NCBI RefSeq assembly: GCF_002803085.1
Contig: NZ_NNBJ01000005.1
Location: 124,001 to 188,000, forward strand
DNA from: Streptomyces sp. CB01201
GTDB lineage: Bacteria; Actinomycetota; Actinomycetes; Streptomycetales; Streptomycetaceae
Direction of reading: 5' to 3'
DNA: 64,000 bases
Under the pieces are notes generated by a model, which did no database searches, was not told where the DNA came from, and saw only the letters and a list, made by a program, of their open reading frames with translations. The first letter of the stretch is position 1. Each line of letters begins with the position of its first letter. The position numbers and the translations under genes are program-made. This document shows, in pieces, positions 1 through 7,739 of this stretch.

Positions 1-70
1 GCGCGAGCGTGCCCCGCACCTCGTCGTCCAGGTGCACGGCCCCCTGCCTCCCTACAGCTTCACGGGGTGA
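1..70 (+). CDS. gvpF: Gas vesicle protein GvpF, C-terminal end (partial)
   Basis: Only the last 22 codons are in the window, read from base 2 to the TGA at 68-70. They end in GPLPPYSFTG, the characteristic C-terminus of the GvpF/GvpL family. GvpF is an accessory protein thought to act early in gas-vesicle assembly together with the structural protein GvpA. The gene is followed within 4 bp by gvpG, so it belongs to the same operon, and the usual Streptomyces order (gvpO-A-F-G-J-L-S-K) predicts gvpA and gvpO just left of the edge. The assignment rests on the C-terminal motif and gene order. Confidence 0.85.
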   Translation, partial: RERAPHLVVQVHGPLPPYSFTG

Positions 71-74
71 ACCC

Positions 75-329
75 GTGGGACTCCTGAAGGAACTGCTGCT
101 GCTTCCCGCGGCGCCCGTCCGCGGCACCTTCTGGGTGCTGGGGCAGGTCGCCGCGGAGGCGGAGCGGCAGTATTACGACCCCGCGACCGTCCGGCGTGAA
201 CTCGCTGCGCTGGAGCTTCAGTTGACGAACGGTGAGATCGACGAGGCCGAGTTCGACCGTCGGGAGGACGAACTCCTCGACCGGCTCGAACACCACGCCC
301 AAGGTGTGGCCGATCCGCGGAGGACCTGA
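75..329 (+). CDS. gvpG: Gas vesicle protein GvpG
   Basis: This is a small (84 aa) acidic, mostly helical accessory protein of the gas-vesicle operon. The GTG at 75 is chosen as start: it lies 5 bp after the gvpF stop behind a GGGGTGA sequence and gives the family beginning GLLKELLLLPAAPVRG. The frame is open further upstream, but that stretch is the gvpF coding region read in another frame. The central part (YYDPATVRRELAALELQL) and the charged region EIDEAEFDRREDELLDRL match GvpG. The stop overlaps the ATG of gvpJ (TGATG), so translation is probably coupled. Confidence 0.9.
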   Translation: MGLLKELLLLPAAPVRGTFWVLGQVAAEAERQYYDPATVRRELAALELQLTNGEIDEAEFDRREDELLDRLEHHAQGVADPRRT

Positions 330-757
330 TGGCGACCCCGGCACGCTTTCCCGACGCGTACCAGCCCGATGGCGGCGGTGCGAACCTGGCCGACATACTC
401 GAACGCGTCCTCGACAAGGGAATCGTCATCGCCGGGGACATCCGCATCAACCTCCTCGACATCGAACTCCTCACCATCAAACTGCGCCTCATCGTCGCCT
501 CGATCGACAAGGCGAAGGAAATGGGCATCGACTGGTGGGAGGACGATCCCGCCCTCTCCAGCGGTGCCCGCCGTCGTGAACTGTCCCGCGAGAACGACGA
601 GTTGAAAGCGCGCATAGCCGCTCTGGAGGCTGCCTCCCGGACGGCTGAGAGCGCTCCCGAGATCGCCGCCGCCGAGGCGAGGCCGCGGAAACGCGGAGGT
701 TCCCCGCGAGCCAAGGGCAGCGAGGGCTCCACTCCGGGCGAAGGCGGTGACCGATGA
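329..757 (+). CDS. gvpJ: Gas vesicle structural-type protein GvpJ
   Basis: A 142-aa protein whose first half is a GvpA-type domain: ADILERVLDKGIVIAGDIRI followed by LLDIELLTIKLRLIVASIDK, the fold that forms or caps the gas-vesicle rib. The residues KEMGIDWWEDDP are typical of the GvpJ branch. The C-terminal 55 residues are a charged, low-complexity tail (ENDELKARIAALEA, then Arg/Lys-rich) absent from GvpA, so this is a minor or cap protein, not the main shell protein. It overlaps gvpG at its start and gvpL at its end. It could be labelled GvpA/GvpJ/GvpS family; operon position supports gvpJ. Confidence 0.85.
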   Translation: MATPARFPDAYQPDGGGANLADILERVLDKGIVIAGDIRINLLDIELLTIKLRLIVASIDKAKEMGIDWWEDDPALSSGARRRELSRENDELKARIAALEAASRTAESAPEIAAAEARPRKRGGSPRAKGSEGSTPGEGGDR

Positions 758-1596
758 TCGACGGGCAGCTGCTCTACGTGTACGCCGTGACCCGGCCCTT
801 CACCGCCGCGCTCCCCTCGGATGTGCGCGCTCTCGACGGAGAGCCGCCCGCGCTGATCGAGCACCGCGGGCTGTGCGCCGCGGTGAGCCGTGTCCCCGCC
901 GCGCACTTCGACGCGGAACCGCTCCGTGCCCATCTGGAGGACCTGGACTGGCTCGCCGGGGTCGCCCGCAATCACCAGGCCGTGGTCTCCGCGCTCGCCA
1001 CCGTCAGCTGCCCCGTGCCGCTCAGGCTCGCCACGGTGTGCCGCGACGAGGACGGGGTGCGCCGGCTCCTCGACTCCGGGAGCGCTCGCTTCGAGTCCGC
1101 CATCGAGCGTCTGGATGGGCGCGTCGAATGGGGCGTGAAGGTGTACGCCGACTCCACCGTGCCCGAACGGGTCGAGCCCGCACCGGAGGTGACGGCCGCC
1201 ACCGGGCGGGAGTACCTCCGTCGGCGGCTCGGTCAGCGCCAGACCCGCGACCGGAGCTGGCAGCGGGCGGGAGCGCTCTCCCGGGCTCTGCACGCCGATC
1301 TGTGCGAGCGCGCCGAGGCGGGGCGCCTGCACCCACCGCAGAGCGGACGGCTCTCCGGCGCATCCGGCGAGAACGTTCTCAACGCCGCCTACCTGGTACC
1401 GCGCGACCACAGCGACGAGTTCGTCGCGGCTGTGCGCGACCGCACCCCGCAGGGGGAGGGCGTACGCGTGGAACTGACCGGCCCCTGGGCGCCGTACTCC
1501 TTCGTCGGCGGCCCGGACGGCAGCCCGGACAGCGGCCCCGACGTGGGGCAGGACGTGGGGCCGGGGCGGGGCCGATCGGAGCAGGAGGGGTCGTGA
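754..1596 (+). CDS. gvpL: Gas vesicle protein GvpL (GvpF/L family)
   Basis: A 280-aa member of the GvpF/GvpL family, assembly factors that interact with GvpA. The N-terminus (LLYVYAVTRP) and the segment VPLRLATVCRDEDGVRRLL are family hallmarks, as is the near-terminal GPWAPYSFVG, equivalent to GPLPPYSFTG in gvpF. The last 30 residues (DGSPDSGPDVGQDVGP and following) are a Gly/Asp/Pro-rich tail beyond the conserved domain. It starts inside the gvpJ stop (4-bp overlap) and its TGA overlaps the GTG of gvpS. Confidence 0.9.
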   Translation: MIDGQLLYVYAVTRPFTAALPSDVRALDGEPPALIEHRGLCAAVSRVPAAHFDAEPLRAHLEDLDWLAGVARNHQAVVSALATVSCPVPLRLATVCRDEDGVRRLLDSGSARFESAIERLDGRVEWGVKVYADSTVPERVEPAPEVTAATGREYLRRRLGQRQTRDRSWQRAGALSRALHADLCERAEAGRLHPPQSGRLSGASGENVLNAAYLVPRDHSDEFVAAVRDRTPQGEGVRVELTGPWAPYSFVGGPDGSPDSGPDVGQDVGPGRGRSEQEGS

Positions 1597-1829
1597 ACGA
1601 AGGCGATGCGCTCGCACAGCGCGAGATAGCCCTGGTCGACCTGCTCGACCGGCTGCTGGCCGGCGGTGTGGTCATCACCGGCGACCTCACGCTGAGGATC
1701 GCGGACGTGGACCTCGTACGCATCGACCTCAACGCCCTCGTGAGCTCGGTCAGCGCCGAAGTCCCTTCCCCGTTCGCCGAGTTCGGGTTCCAGCACGAGC
1801 ACGAGCACGAGCACGAGGAGTCCTTGTGA
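1593..1829 (+). CDS. gvpS: Gas vesicle structural-type protein GvpS
   Basis: A 78-aa GvpA-related protein starting at the GTG in the GTGA overlap with gvpL. The core LVDLLDRLLAGGVVITGDLTL followed by IADVDLVRIDLNALVSSV is the GvpA-type fold. The C-terminus ends in four His-Glu repeats (HEHEHEHE), encoded by a short GAGCAC repeat, which is unusual and could bind metal. It ends within the start codon of gvpK. Named from operon order; GvpA, GvpJ and GvpS are hard to separate by sequence alone. Confidence 0.82.
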   Translation: MNEGDALAQREIALVDLLDRLLAGGVVITGDLTLRIADVDLVRIDLNALVSSVSAEVPSPFAEFGFQHEHEHEHEESL

Positions 1830-2254
1830 TCGACGACCTGCTGAACGACGTGACCGGGCACGCGCCCGGCGGCGGACCGGGACACCCGGCGGGCGCGGAG
1901 GGCGCGCAGGAGAGGGGCGATGAGGGGCCTGATGAGGGGACTGGCCAAGGAAGCGGTGAGGGGAGCGCTACGGGGAGCGGGAGGCGGCGCCGGGTGGAAC
2001 TCGACCCCGACACCGTGGAGCGCGATCTCGCCCGCCTCGTCCTGACCGTGGTGGAACTGCTGCGCCAGCTCATGGAGCGCCAGGCTCTGCGCCGCGTGGA
2101 AACGGGTGAACTCACCGAGGACCAGGAGGAGCGGATCGGGCTCACCCTCATGCTCCTGGAGAACCGGATGGGCGAACTGAGGTCGAAGTTCGGACTGCGC
2201 CCGGAGGACCTCAACATCGACCTCGGCCCGCTCGGCCCCCTCCTCCCCAGGTAG
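1826..2254 (+). CDS. gvpK: Gas vesicle protein GvpK
   Basis: A 142-aa protein and the last recognisable gene of the gas-vesicle operon. The conserved GvpK domain occupies about residues 50-142: VELDPDTVERDLARLVLTVV, LRQLMERQALRRVE and the C-terminal GLRPEDLNIDLGPLGPLL. The first 50 residues are Gly/Pro-rich and poorly conserved. It starts at a GTG overlapping the gvpS stop. The next gene (2304-3773) is convergent, so the operon ends here, although no strong hairpin is visible in the 49-bp gap. Confidence 0.9.
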   Translation: MIDDLLNDVTGHAPGGGPGHPAGAEGAQERGDEGPDEGTGQGSGEGSATGSGRRRRVELDPDTVERDLARLVLTVVELLRQLMERQALRRVETGELTEDQEERIGLTLMLLENRMGELRSKFGLRPEDLNIDLGPLGPLLPR

Positions 2255-2303
2255 TACCTTTCCCGAGCCCGATCCCCGACGAGCCCTCCATGAGTCCCCT
2301 GCG

Positions 2304-3773
2304 TCAGGGACGCACCTGCGGGCGGTAGACCGTGAGCGCCTCCGGGAGCTTGTCCAGCGTCAACTCGGGCGGAGCCGAAGCGACTTCACCGTCGTACGCC
2401 AGAGATGTTCCCTCGGCCAGACCCGCGACATCGAGGCGCCCCGCGCGGCGCGTGGCGTGCACGGGGGAGCGGTGCAGCGGACCCGCGAGGGCGGCGGCCA
2501 GCAGGCGGAGCCCCGGCAGCCGGCCGCCACGCACCGCGCGTACGTCGAGGAGTCCGTCCGCCAGGTCGAAGCGGCGCACGGGCGCCGGGCCGAGCCGCTG
2601 GTAGACGCAGTTGCCCGCGAACAGGAGCCACAGCGCGGGACGGCTGCCGTGCGGGTCCGCCGGCAACGGCTTCTGGGCGCGCAGCACCTCGAAGGCGCCG
2701 AGGACGCCCGCGGCCCAGCCGCCGATCCGGGGCGACCAGCGCTCGCGTACCCTCACCAGCTCCGGATAGACACCCAGGCTGAACGTGTTCACGAAGTACC
2801 CGGCATCAGCGCCGTCGGGGCCCGGCCGGAACCGCCCGAGGTCCACCCGCACGGCGTCGCCCGCCACCAGCGCCCGGCAGGTGTCCTGGACCTCCTCTAT
2901 GCCGAGGTCGAGCGCGAAGTGGTTCAGGGTGCCGCCGGGGAACACGGCGAGCGGCACACCGGCGCGGGCCGCGATCGCCGCGGCCAGGTTCACGGTGCCG
3001 TCACCGCCGCACACCCCGAGCGCCCGGCCACGCCCGGCCGCCTTCTCCAACGCCGTCGGCAGATCGTCGGGATCGCACTCGACGACCTCCGCGAGCGGAA
3101 GCGCCTCGCGCACGAGCGCGGCCTTCGCGAGAGCGCTCCCGGACGCGCGGTTCGCGACGACCACCAGGTCCCGGCCCGCGGGCAGCGCCGGTGCCTCCGC
3201 GTGCGGCCGTCCCGGCGGCGGGAGTTGAGAGCGCGTCGGTACGAGGCCGCGCACGGCGAAAGCGGCACCCACGCCGAGCGCGGCCCCCGCCAGTACGTCG
3301 CCCGGGTAGTGCACCCCGGTGTACACGCGGGAGGCGGCCACCGAGAACCCCAGCGGGGCCAGCGCCGCGCCCCACGCCCGCGACTCCAGGGCAACACCCG
3401 CGACGAACGCCGCGGCGGAGGCGGAGTGGCCCGACGGGAAGGACGTGGTGATCGGCCGACGCTTCAACTGCCGTACCAGCGGCACCGCGTCGGCCAGCGG
3501 ACGGGCCCGGCGGACCGAGTGCTTGGCCACGGTGTTCACCGTCAAGGAGGCCAGAGCGAGCGAGGCGACGCCGCGCAGTGCCGCACGTCGGGCCCGAGGT
3601 GAGCGGGTCGCGCCCATCGCGGCGGCCGCCGCGAACCAGAGGACACCGTGGTTGGCGGAACGGCTCAGCCGGGGCAGCACCGCTTCCGCGGCCGGCCAGT
3701 GCCGCCTCGCCGCGAAGTCGAAGAGCGCCCTGTCCCGGGCGCCGATTCGCTTGTGCCAAGGAGAGTCAGTCAT
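2304..3773 (-). CDS. PAP2 phosphatase / diacylglycerol-kinase-type fusion
   Basis: A 489-aa two-domain protein for membrane phospholipid metabolism. Residues 1-185 are a type-2 phosphatidic-acid phosphatase with all three motifs: KHSVRRARP (Kx6RP), SFPSGHSAS and SRVYTGVHYPGD. From about residue 205 a diacylglycerol/sphingosine-kinase catalytic domain follows (VVVANRASGS, then the nucleotide-binding GVCGGDGTVN and FPGGTLNHFA), with the C-terminal beta domain after about 350. Phosphatase and lipid kinase are predicted to work opposite ways on the same lipid class. Such fusions are common in actinobacteria. Hydrophobic helices in the N-terminal half indicate a membrane protein. Confidence 0.88.
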   Translation of the reverse strand: MTDSPWHKRIGARDRALFDFAARRHWPAAEAVLPRLSRSANHGVLWFAAAAAMGATRSPRARRAALRGVASLALASLTVNTVAKHSVRRARPLADAVPLVRQLKRRPITTSFPSGHSASAAAFVAGVALESRAWGAALAPLGFSVAASRVYTGVHYPGDVLAGAALGVGAAFAVRGLVPTRSQLPPPGRPHAEAPALPAGRDLVVVANRASGSALAKAALVREALPLAEVVECDPDDLPTALEKAAGRGRALGVCGGDGTVNLAAAIAARAGVPLAVFPGGTLNHFALDLGIEEVQDTCRALVAGDAVRVDLGRFRPGPDGADAGYFVNTFSLGVYPELVRVRERWSPRIGGWAAGVLGAFEVLRAQKPLPADPHGSRPALWLLFAGNCVYQRLGPAPVRRFDLADGLLDVRAVRGGRLPGLRLLAAALAGPLHRSPVHATRRAGRLDVAGLAEGTSLAYDGEVASAPPELTLDKLPEALTVYRPQVRP

Positions 3774-4148
3774 GGCACGCGACTACCCGGCCGCCTCCCG
3801 CCCAACCGACCCGACCCCGACCCCGACCTGGGGCGGGGCCCCGAGGACCGGCCCGCGCGTCGGCTTCCGCCGCTCGGCGCGCGGGGCTGTCCCCGCCCGG
3901 ACCGGGTACCGGCGCTCACGCGTGAGAAACTGCGAGAAGCGCTGCGGGGAGCACACTTTCCCTGACCTTGGGGTTTACGCCACGTTTGACCCGAAGGGGC
4001 CCGGGCAGGCGAATCCCGTGCTTCGGACCGGAGGCACGTCCGTGGGAGCGGCTGTCCGCTCCGGGCGTGTCACGCTGCCCGGCCGAAGGCTCCCCGGTGA
4101 CAAACCACCGCCGCACCGTTCCAGGGATTCCAGGGAGCTGGATCGCAT
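3774..4148. other. Intergenic region before the sigma-factor gene
   Basis: 375 bp between the divergent phosphatase/kinase and sigma-factor genes. No coding region with convincing codon use was seen on either strand. It must hold the promoters of both genes. A GTTTAC at 3972-3977 fits the -35 pattern (GNNTAC) of SigB-type promoters, but no clean GGGTAT -10 follows at the right distance, so no promoter is called. Confidence 0.4.
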
Positions 4149-5276
4149 ATGCGTACTGACACCGGCACGGCGAACCACAGGCACCCGCACGACGACGCAC
4201 CCAGGACCGCGGCCGCCTTCGAACGGCTCGCGGGGCTGCCCGACGGACCCGAACGGGACGCCCTGCGCCAGGATCTCGTCCGCGCCTGGCTGCCCATGTC
4301 CGAGCGCCTCGCAGGCCGCTTCCGCAACCGGGGCGAAGCCCTTGAGGACCTCCGTCAGGTCGCGGCACTCGGTCTGGTCAAGGCCGTCGACCGCTATGAC
4401 CCCGACCGGGGCGCCGCCTTCGAAAGCTACGCCGTGCCCACCATCACCGGCGAGATCAAACGCCACTTCCGCGACCACATGTGGACCCTCCATGTGCCGC
4501 GCCGCGTACAGGACTTGAGGGGCCGGGTGCGGGCGGCCACCCAGGAGCTCGCCGCCAACGGCGGCGCCCAGCAGCCCAGTACGGTGGACCTCGCCGAGCA
4601 CACCGGCATGACCGAGGACGAGGTCAGAGCGGGGCTCGAAGCCATCAACAGCTTCAGCGCGCTGTCCCTGGACGCCGAACTGCCGGGCGGCGACGACGGA
4701 TACAGCCTGAGCGACTCCCTGGGGAGCGCCGACCCGGCCCTGGACATCGTCGTCGACCGCGAGGCCGTCAAACCGGGCCTGCGGTGTCTTCCCGAGCGGG
4801 AGCGGAAGATCCTCTACATGCGGTTCTTCCGGGACATGACGCAGAGCAGGATCGCCGAGGACCTCGGCATCTCACAGATGCACGTGTCCCGGCTGATCAC
4901 GCGCTGCTGTAGTCGGCTGCGGGAAGAGGTTATGGGCCAAGAGGCCTTGGGGCGGGCGCCCTTGAGGCGCGAAGCCATGAGGCACGAGGCCTTGCCGCAG
5001 CGGGAACAGGGACGTGAGCGGCAACCGGGACGCGAACGGGAACTGGAACGGATGCGGGAGCGGGGGCGGGCGTCGAGGAGTACGGAAGCCGTGGGGGGCA
5101 GGGCCGATGGCACGTCGGCCGAGAGGAGCAGGGCGAAGGCGCGGCTCAGGGCCGCGGCCGCACCGCGGGCGAAGGGCGCGCAGGGCGCGACGCGTCCAGG
5201 GAGGTCCTATCGAGCCCGTCAACGGATGCGCAGGGGCCCGCTTCTGTCGGTGCGTCAGGACCGGACCGCCGTATAG
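4149..5276 (+). CDS. SigB/SigF-type RNA polymerase sigma factor with basic C-terminal tail
   Basis: A 375-aa sigma-70 family protein of the SigB/SigF/SigG stress and differentiation group. Region 2 lies at about residues 45-120 (EDLRQVAALGLVKAVDRYD, FESYAVPTITGEIKRHFRD), region 3 at about 130-205, and region 4 with its helix-turn-helix at about 205-258 (MTQSRIAEDLGISQMHVSRL). Family members usually end near residue 260-285. Here about 115 extra residues follow, rich in Arg/Glu then Arg/Ala, and the last 130 bp overlap an opposing gene. No anti-sigma or anti-anti-sigma gene is adjacent. The first ATG after GGGAG (about 11 nt) is taken as start. Confidence 0.85.
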   Translation: MRTDTGTANHRHPHDDAPRTAAAFERLAGLPDGPERDALRQDLVRAWLPMSERLAGRFRNRGEALEDLRQVAALGLVKAVDRYDPDRGAAFESYAVPTITGEIKRHFRDHMWTLHVPRRVQDLRGRVRAATQELAANGGAQQPSTVDLAEHTGMTEDEVRAGLEAINSFSALSLDAELPGGDDGYSLSDSLGSADPALDIVVDREAVKPGLRCLPERERKILYMRFFRDMTQSRIAEDLGISQMHVSRLITRCCSRLREEVMGQEALGRAPLRREAMRHEALPQREQGRERQPGRERELERMRERGRASRSTEAVGGRADGTSAERSRAKARLRAAAAPRAKGAQGATRPGRSYRARQRMRRGPLLSVRQDRTAV

Positions 5277-5655
5277 CGCGGGCGATATGACGCACCATCA
5301 CATCCATGGCTCGCCCCTCTTCCATCGAGAAGGGCCGAGCCGATCCGGTACGGAACAGAGTGCGTACCCCCGCCACCGCCCCAGGCGCCCCCATGGGTGC
5401 GCACATCAGGGACGACACCTCGGCGCGGGCCGGAATCGGGATGCCCGCGGCATGGCGACGGAAGCACGCGATGTCCTCGGGCCGCACCTGGAGCGCCCCG
5501 TTTCCGGCCCACGCCGCCTCGACGCCGAGAGGGCAGCCCGCCGGATCCTGACCGGCCACGATCCAGTCGGCGAACCGCCCGCACAGCACCCCGGCGGCCA
5601 CGGCGGGCGCCGACTCCGGTGCTCCGGGCGGGAGTTGGATCAAGGCGGACGCCAT
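5146..5655 (-). CDS. Small GAF-domain-like protein
   Basis: A 169-aa protein whose residues 60-130 look like the end of a GAF sensory domain: EVSSLMCAPMGAPGAVAGVR followed by RPFSMEEGRAMDVMVRHIAR. It is divergent from the broken GAF-ANTAR gene that begins a few bases away and convergent with the sigma factor, overlapping its 3' end by 131 bp. The last 35 residues are low-complexity and lie in that overlap, so either this gene or the sigma factor may really end earlier. The GAF assignment is by pattern only. Confidence 0.5.
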   Translation of the reverse strand: MASALIQLPPGAPESAPAVAAGVLCGRFADWIVAGQDPAGCPLGVEAAWAGNGALQVRPEDIACFRRHAAGIPIPARAEVSSLMCAPMGAPGAVAGVRTLFRTGSARPFSMEEGRAMDVMVRHIARAIRRSGPDAPTEAGPCASVDGLDRTSLDASRPARPSPAVRPRP

Positions 5656-5657
5656 GA

Positions 5658-6253
5658 GACATCACGGCGACCCACCCTGACCTCGCGCCCCTCGCCTCCG
5701 TCCAGCTTGCCTGCGGCGACGGGTCCGATCCCGAGCGCGCTGGCAACGGGTGAACCCGTGGACACCGAAGCCCTGTTGACCGAGCGCCGCTGGCCCGGCT
5801 ATCGCGCCCTCGCCCGCGAATCGGGCGTACGCTCCTGCGTCACCCTGCCCTACCGGCGGTCCGGGATCGAGGCCACCGTCAGCCTCTTCGGATACCGGCC
5901 CGGCGCCCTCGAACGGAGCGTGCGCGGGCCCGTCGGCATGCTGGTCGAGGAGATCACCACCGGCCTGCTCCGCGACCGCCGCTATCGCGCGGCGCTCGCC
6001 GAGGTGGGACAGCTGGAGACCGCTGCGCTCCAGGGCGGTCATCGACCGGGCGAGCGGCATCGTCATGCACGTCCTGGGCTGTGAGGCCGAGCAGGCCTTC
6101 GGCCTTCTTCGCGCCATCTCGCAGCGCACCAACCGCAAACTCGCCGAAGTCGCCGAATGCGCCGAAGTCGCCGAAGTCGCCGAAGCGGTCGTACGCGCCA
6201 AGGGCCGGGACCTGGAATCCGAACTGTCCGCCCTCGCCGGTCCGGGCCACTGA
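5658..6253 (+). pseudogene. Broken GAF-ANTAR antiterminator/regulator gene
   Basis: Three reading frames must be joined to read a GAF-ANTAR protein. Frame A (from 5658) gives PLASVQLACGDG. A shift near 5720 moves to the frame GPIPSALATGEPVDTEALL, ERRWPGYRALARESGVRS and VSLFGYRPGALE. A second shift near 6025 moves to SRAVIDRASGIVMHVLGCEA and FGLLRAISQRTNRKLAEVA, the RNA-binding ANTAR domain. The usual N-terminal 70-80 residues are missing because the opposing gene starts there. Each segment keeps strong G/C third-position bias, so decay is recent, or the two shifts are sequencing errors. Confidence 0.75.
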
Positions 6254-6393
6254 CCCCCGCCGTTGCCCCGTCGCGCCCGGGCCCCCGCATCGCCCGCACA
6301 AGCGGCGGGGCGGGCCAAACCTCCGTATAAAGGCAGGGAAGGGCATGGCGGAAGGTGTGGCCCGTGCCGGACGAAGCCCGAGGAGGAAACGGG

Positions 6394-7611
6394 ATGCAGG
6401 GGACGGCGGCCACAGGGCGCGGGCCGGTGCGCTACGGCCCGCCCGCGCCCGGACCCGGGCTGCCCGTGCTCCCGGAACTCGCCGAAGCCCTTGCCTGCGC
6501 CGCCGCACGCACCGAACCGGAGCCGCCCGGCGGCGGCCCCGAACTGCGCGAGGCGGCCCGCGGCTACTGGCTGCGGCGCGGCCTGCCCACCCCGGCGGAG
6601 CGGGTCGTCGCCGCCCCCGGCGCCCAGGCCCTCCTGATCGCCCTGCTGGGCGCGTACGGCGGTGACATCCTGCTGCCCCGGCCGTGCCCGGCCTGGTGGA
6701 GCCCGCAGGCCCGGCTGCTCGGCCGGCCCTCCTACCATGTGCCGACCCCGGCCGAATGCGGTGGCGTACCGGATCCGTACGCCCTGCTCGAAACGGTCCG
6801 CCGGGTACGCGCCGAGGGCGGCAGGCCCCGGCTGCTCCTGCTGTGCGTGGCCGACGACCCGACCGCCACCGTCGCGCCGCCCGAGACCGTACGGGAGGCC
6901 TGCGAGGCGGCCGTCGGTGAGGGACTGCACATCATCAGCGACGAGACCTGGCGCGACACCGTCCACCACCCGCACGAGACGGTGCCGATCAGCCCCGCCG
7001 AGATGTGCCCCGAGGACGTGACCGTCCTCGCCGACCTCGGTGGCGCCTTCACCCCGCCGGGCTGGCCCGCCGCCGTCGCCCGCTTCCCCGACACCGCGGC
7101 CAACGCCCCGCGCCGGGCCCGCACCCTCGACGTCCTCGCCGCGCTCGGCGCGGTCGTGGCAGCCCCGCTGGCCGCTGCGGCCGCCCTCGCCCTCACCGAA
7201 CCGGCCCCCGTCGTCGAACGGACCCGCCGGGCCGCGGCCCTGCACGGCCGGGTCGCGGCCGCCGCCCACCAGGCCGTACTCGACGCCGGCGCCCTGGCCA
7301 GACCCCCGCAGGCCGGCCGCCACCTCTACGCCGACCTCGGCCCGTTCCGGTCCCGCCTGGCCGCCCACGGCGTCACCGACTCCATGGAACTGGAGGACTA
7401 CCTCACGGCCCGCCTGGCCGCGCCCGCCCCCGGCGGTCACCGCTTCGGCGACGAACTCGGTGCCCTGCGCGTCCGCCTCTCCACCGGCCCGCTCCTCGGC
7501 TCGACCGAGGAGCAGCGCCTGGACTCCCTGGAAGCGGCGGACCCACTCCAACTGCCGCACGTGCGTGAGGCGTTGAGCCGATTCGCCGCCGTACTCACCG
7601 AGCTGCGCTGA
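6394..7611 (+). CDS. Aminotransferase-fold (class I/II) protein lacking an obvious PLP lysine
   Basis: A 405-aa protein resembling fold-type I aminotransferases. AAPGAQALLIALLGAYGGDI and LLPRPCPAWWSPQARLLG match the cofactor-domain start, and IISDETWRDTVHHP matches the Asp-containing strand that contacts the pyridine ring. Where the Schiff-base lysine is expected (usually SxSKxxxxPGxR) the protein reads VLADLGGAFTPPGWPAAVAR, with no lysine. It may therefore be a non-catalytic or regulatory relative. The ATG at 6394 is chosen because AGGAGGAAAC lies 4-13 bases upstream. An in-frame ATG at 6355 lacks such a site. Confidence 0.7.
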   Translation: MQGTAATGRGPVRYGPPAPGPGLPVLPELAEALACAAARTEPEPPGGGPELREAARGYWLRRGLPTPAERVVAAPGAQALLIALLGAYGGDILLPRPCPAWWSPQARLLGRPSYHVPTPAECGGVPDPYALLETVRRVRAEGGRPRLLLLCVADDPTATVAPPETVREACEAAVGEGLHIISDETWRDTVHHPHETVPISPAEMCPEDVTVLADLGGAFTPPGWPAAVARFPDTAANAPRRARTLDVLAALGAVVAAPLAAAAALALTEPAPVVERTRRAAALHGRVAAAAHQAVLDAGALARPPQAGRHLYADLGPFRSRLAAHGVTDSMELEDYLTARLAAPAPGGHRFGDELGALRVRLSTGPLLGSTEEQRLDSLEAADPLQLPHVREALSRFAAVLTELR

Positions 7612-7739
7612 CCCGTGACCGCCCGCCGCCGCGCCCCCGCCAAGCTGCTCCCGCACCGGCCATCCCCCACCCGCCACAGGGGTACGCACCGCCCGCCCTG
7701 CCACCGACCCGTGCGACGCCACCGAACGGAGTTGCCTCG

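Noticed and set aside
3972-3998. SigB-type promoter for the sigma-factor gene
   Set aside because: GTTTAC fits the -35, but no GGGTAT-like -10 occurs 14-16 bp later.
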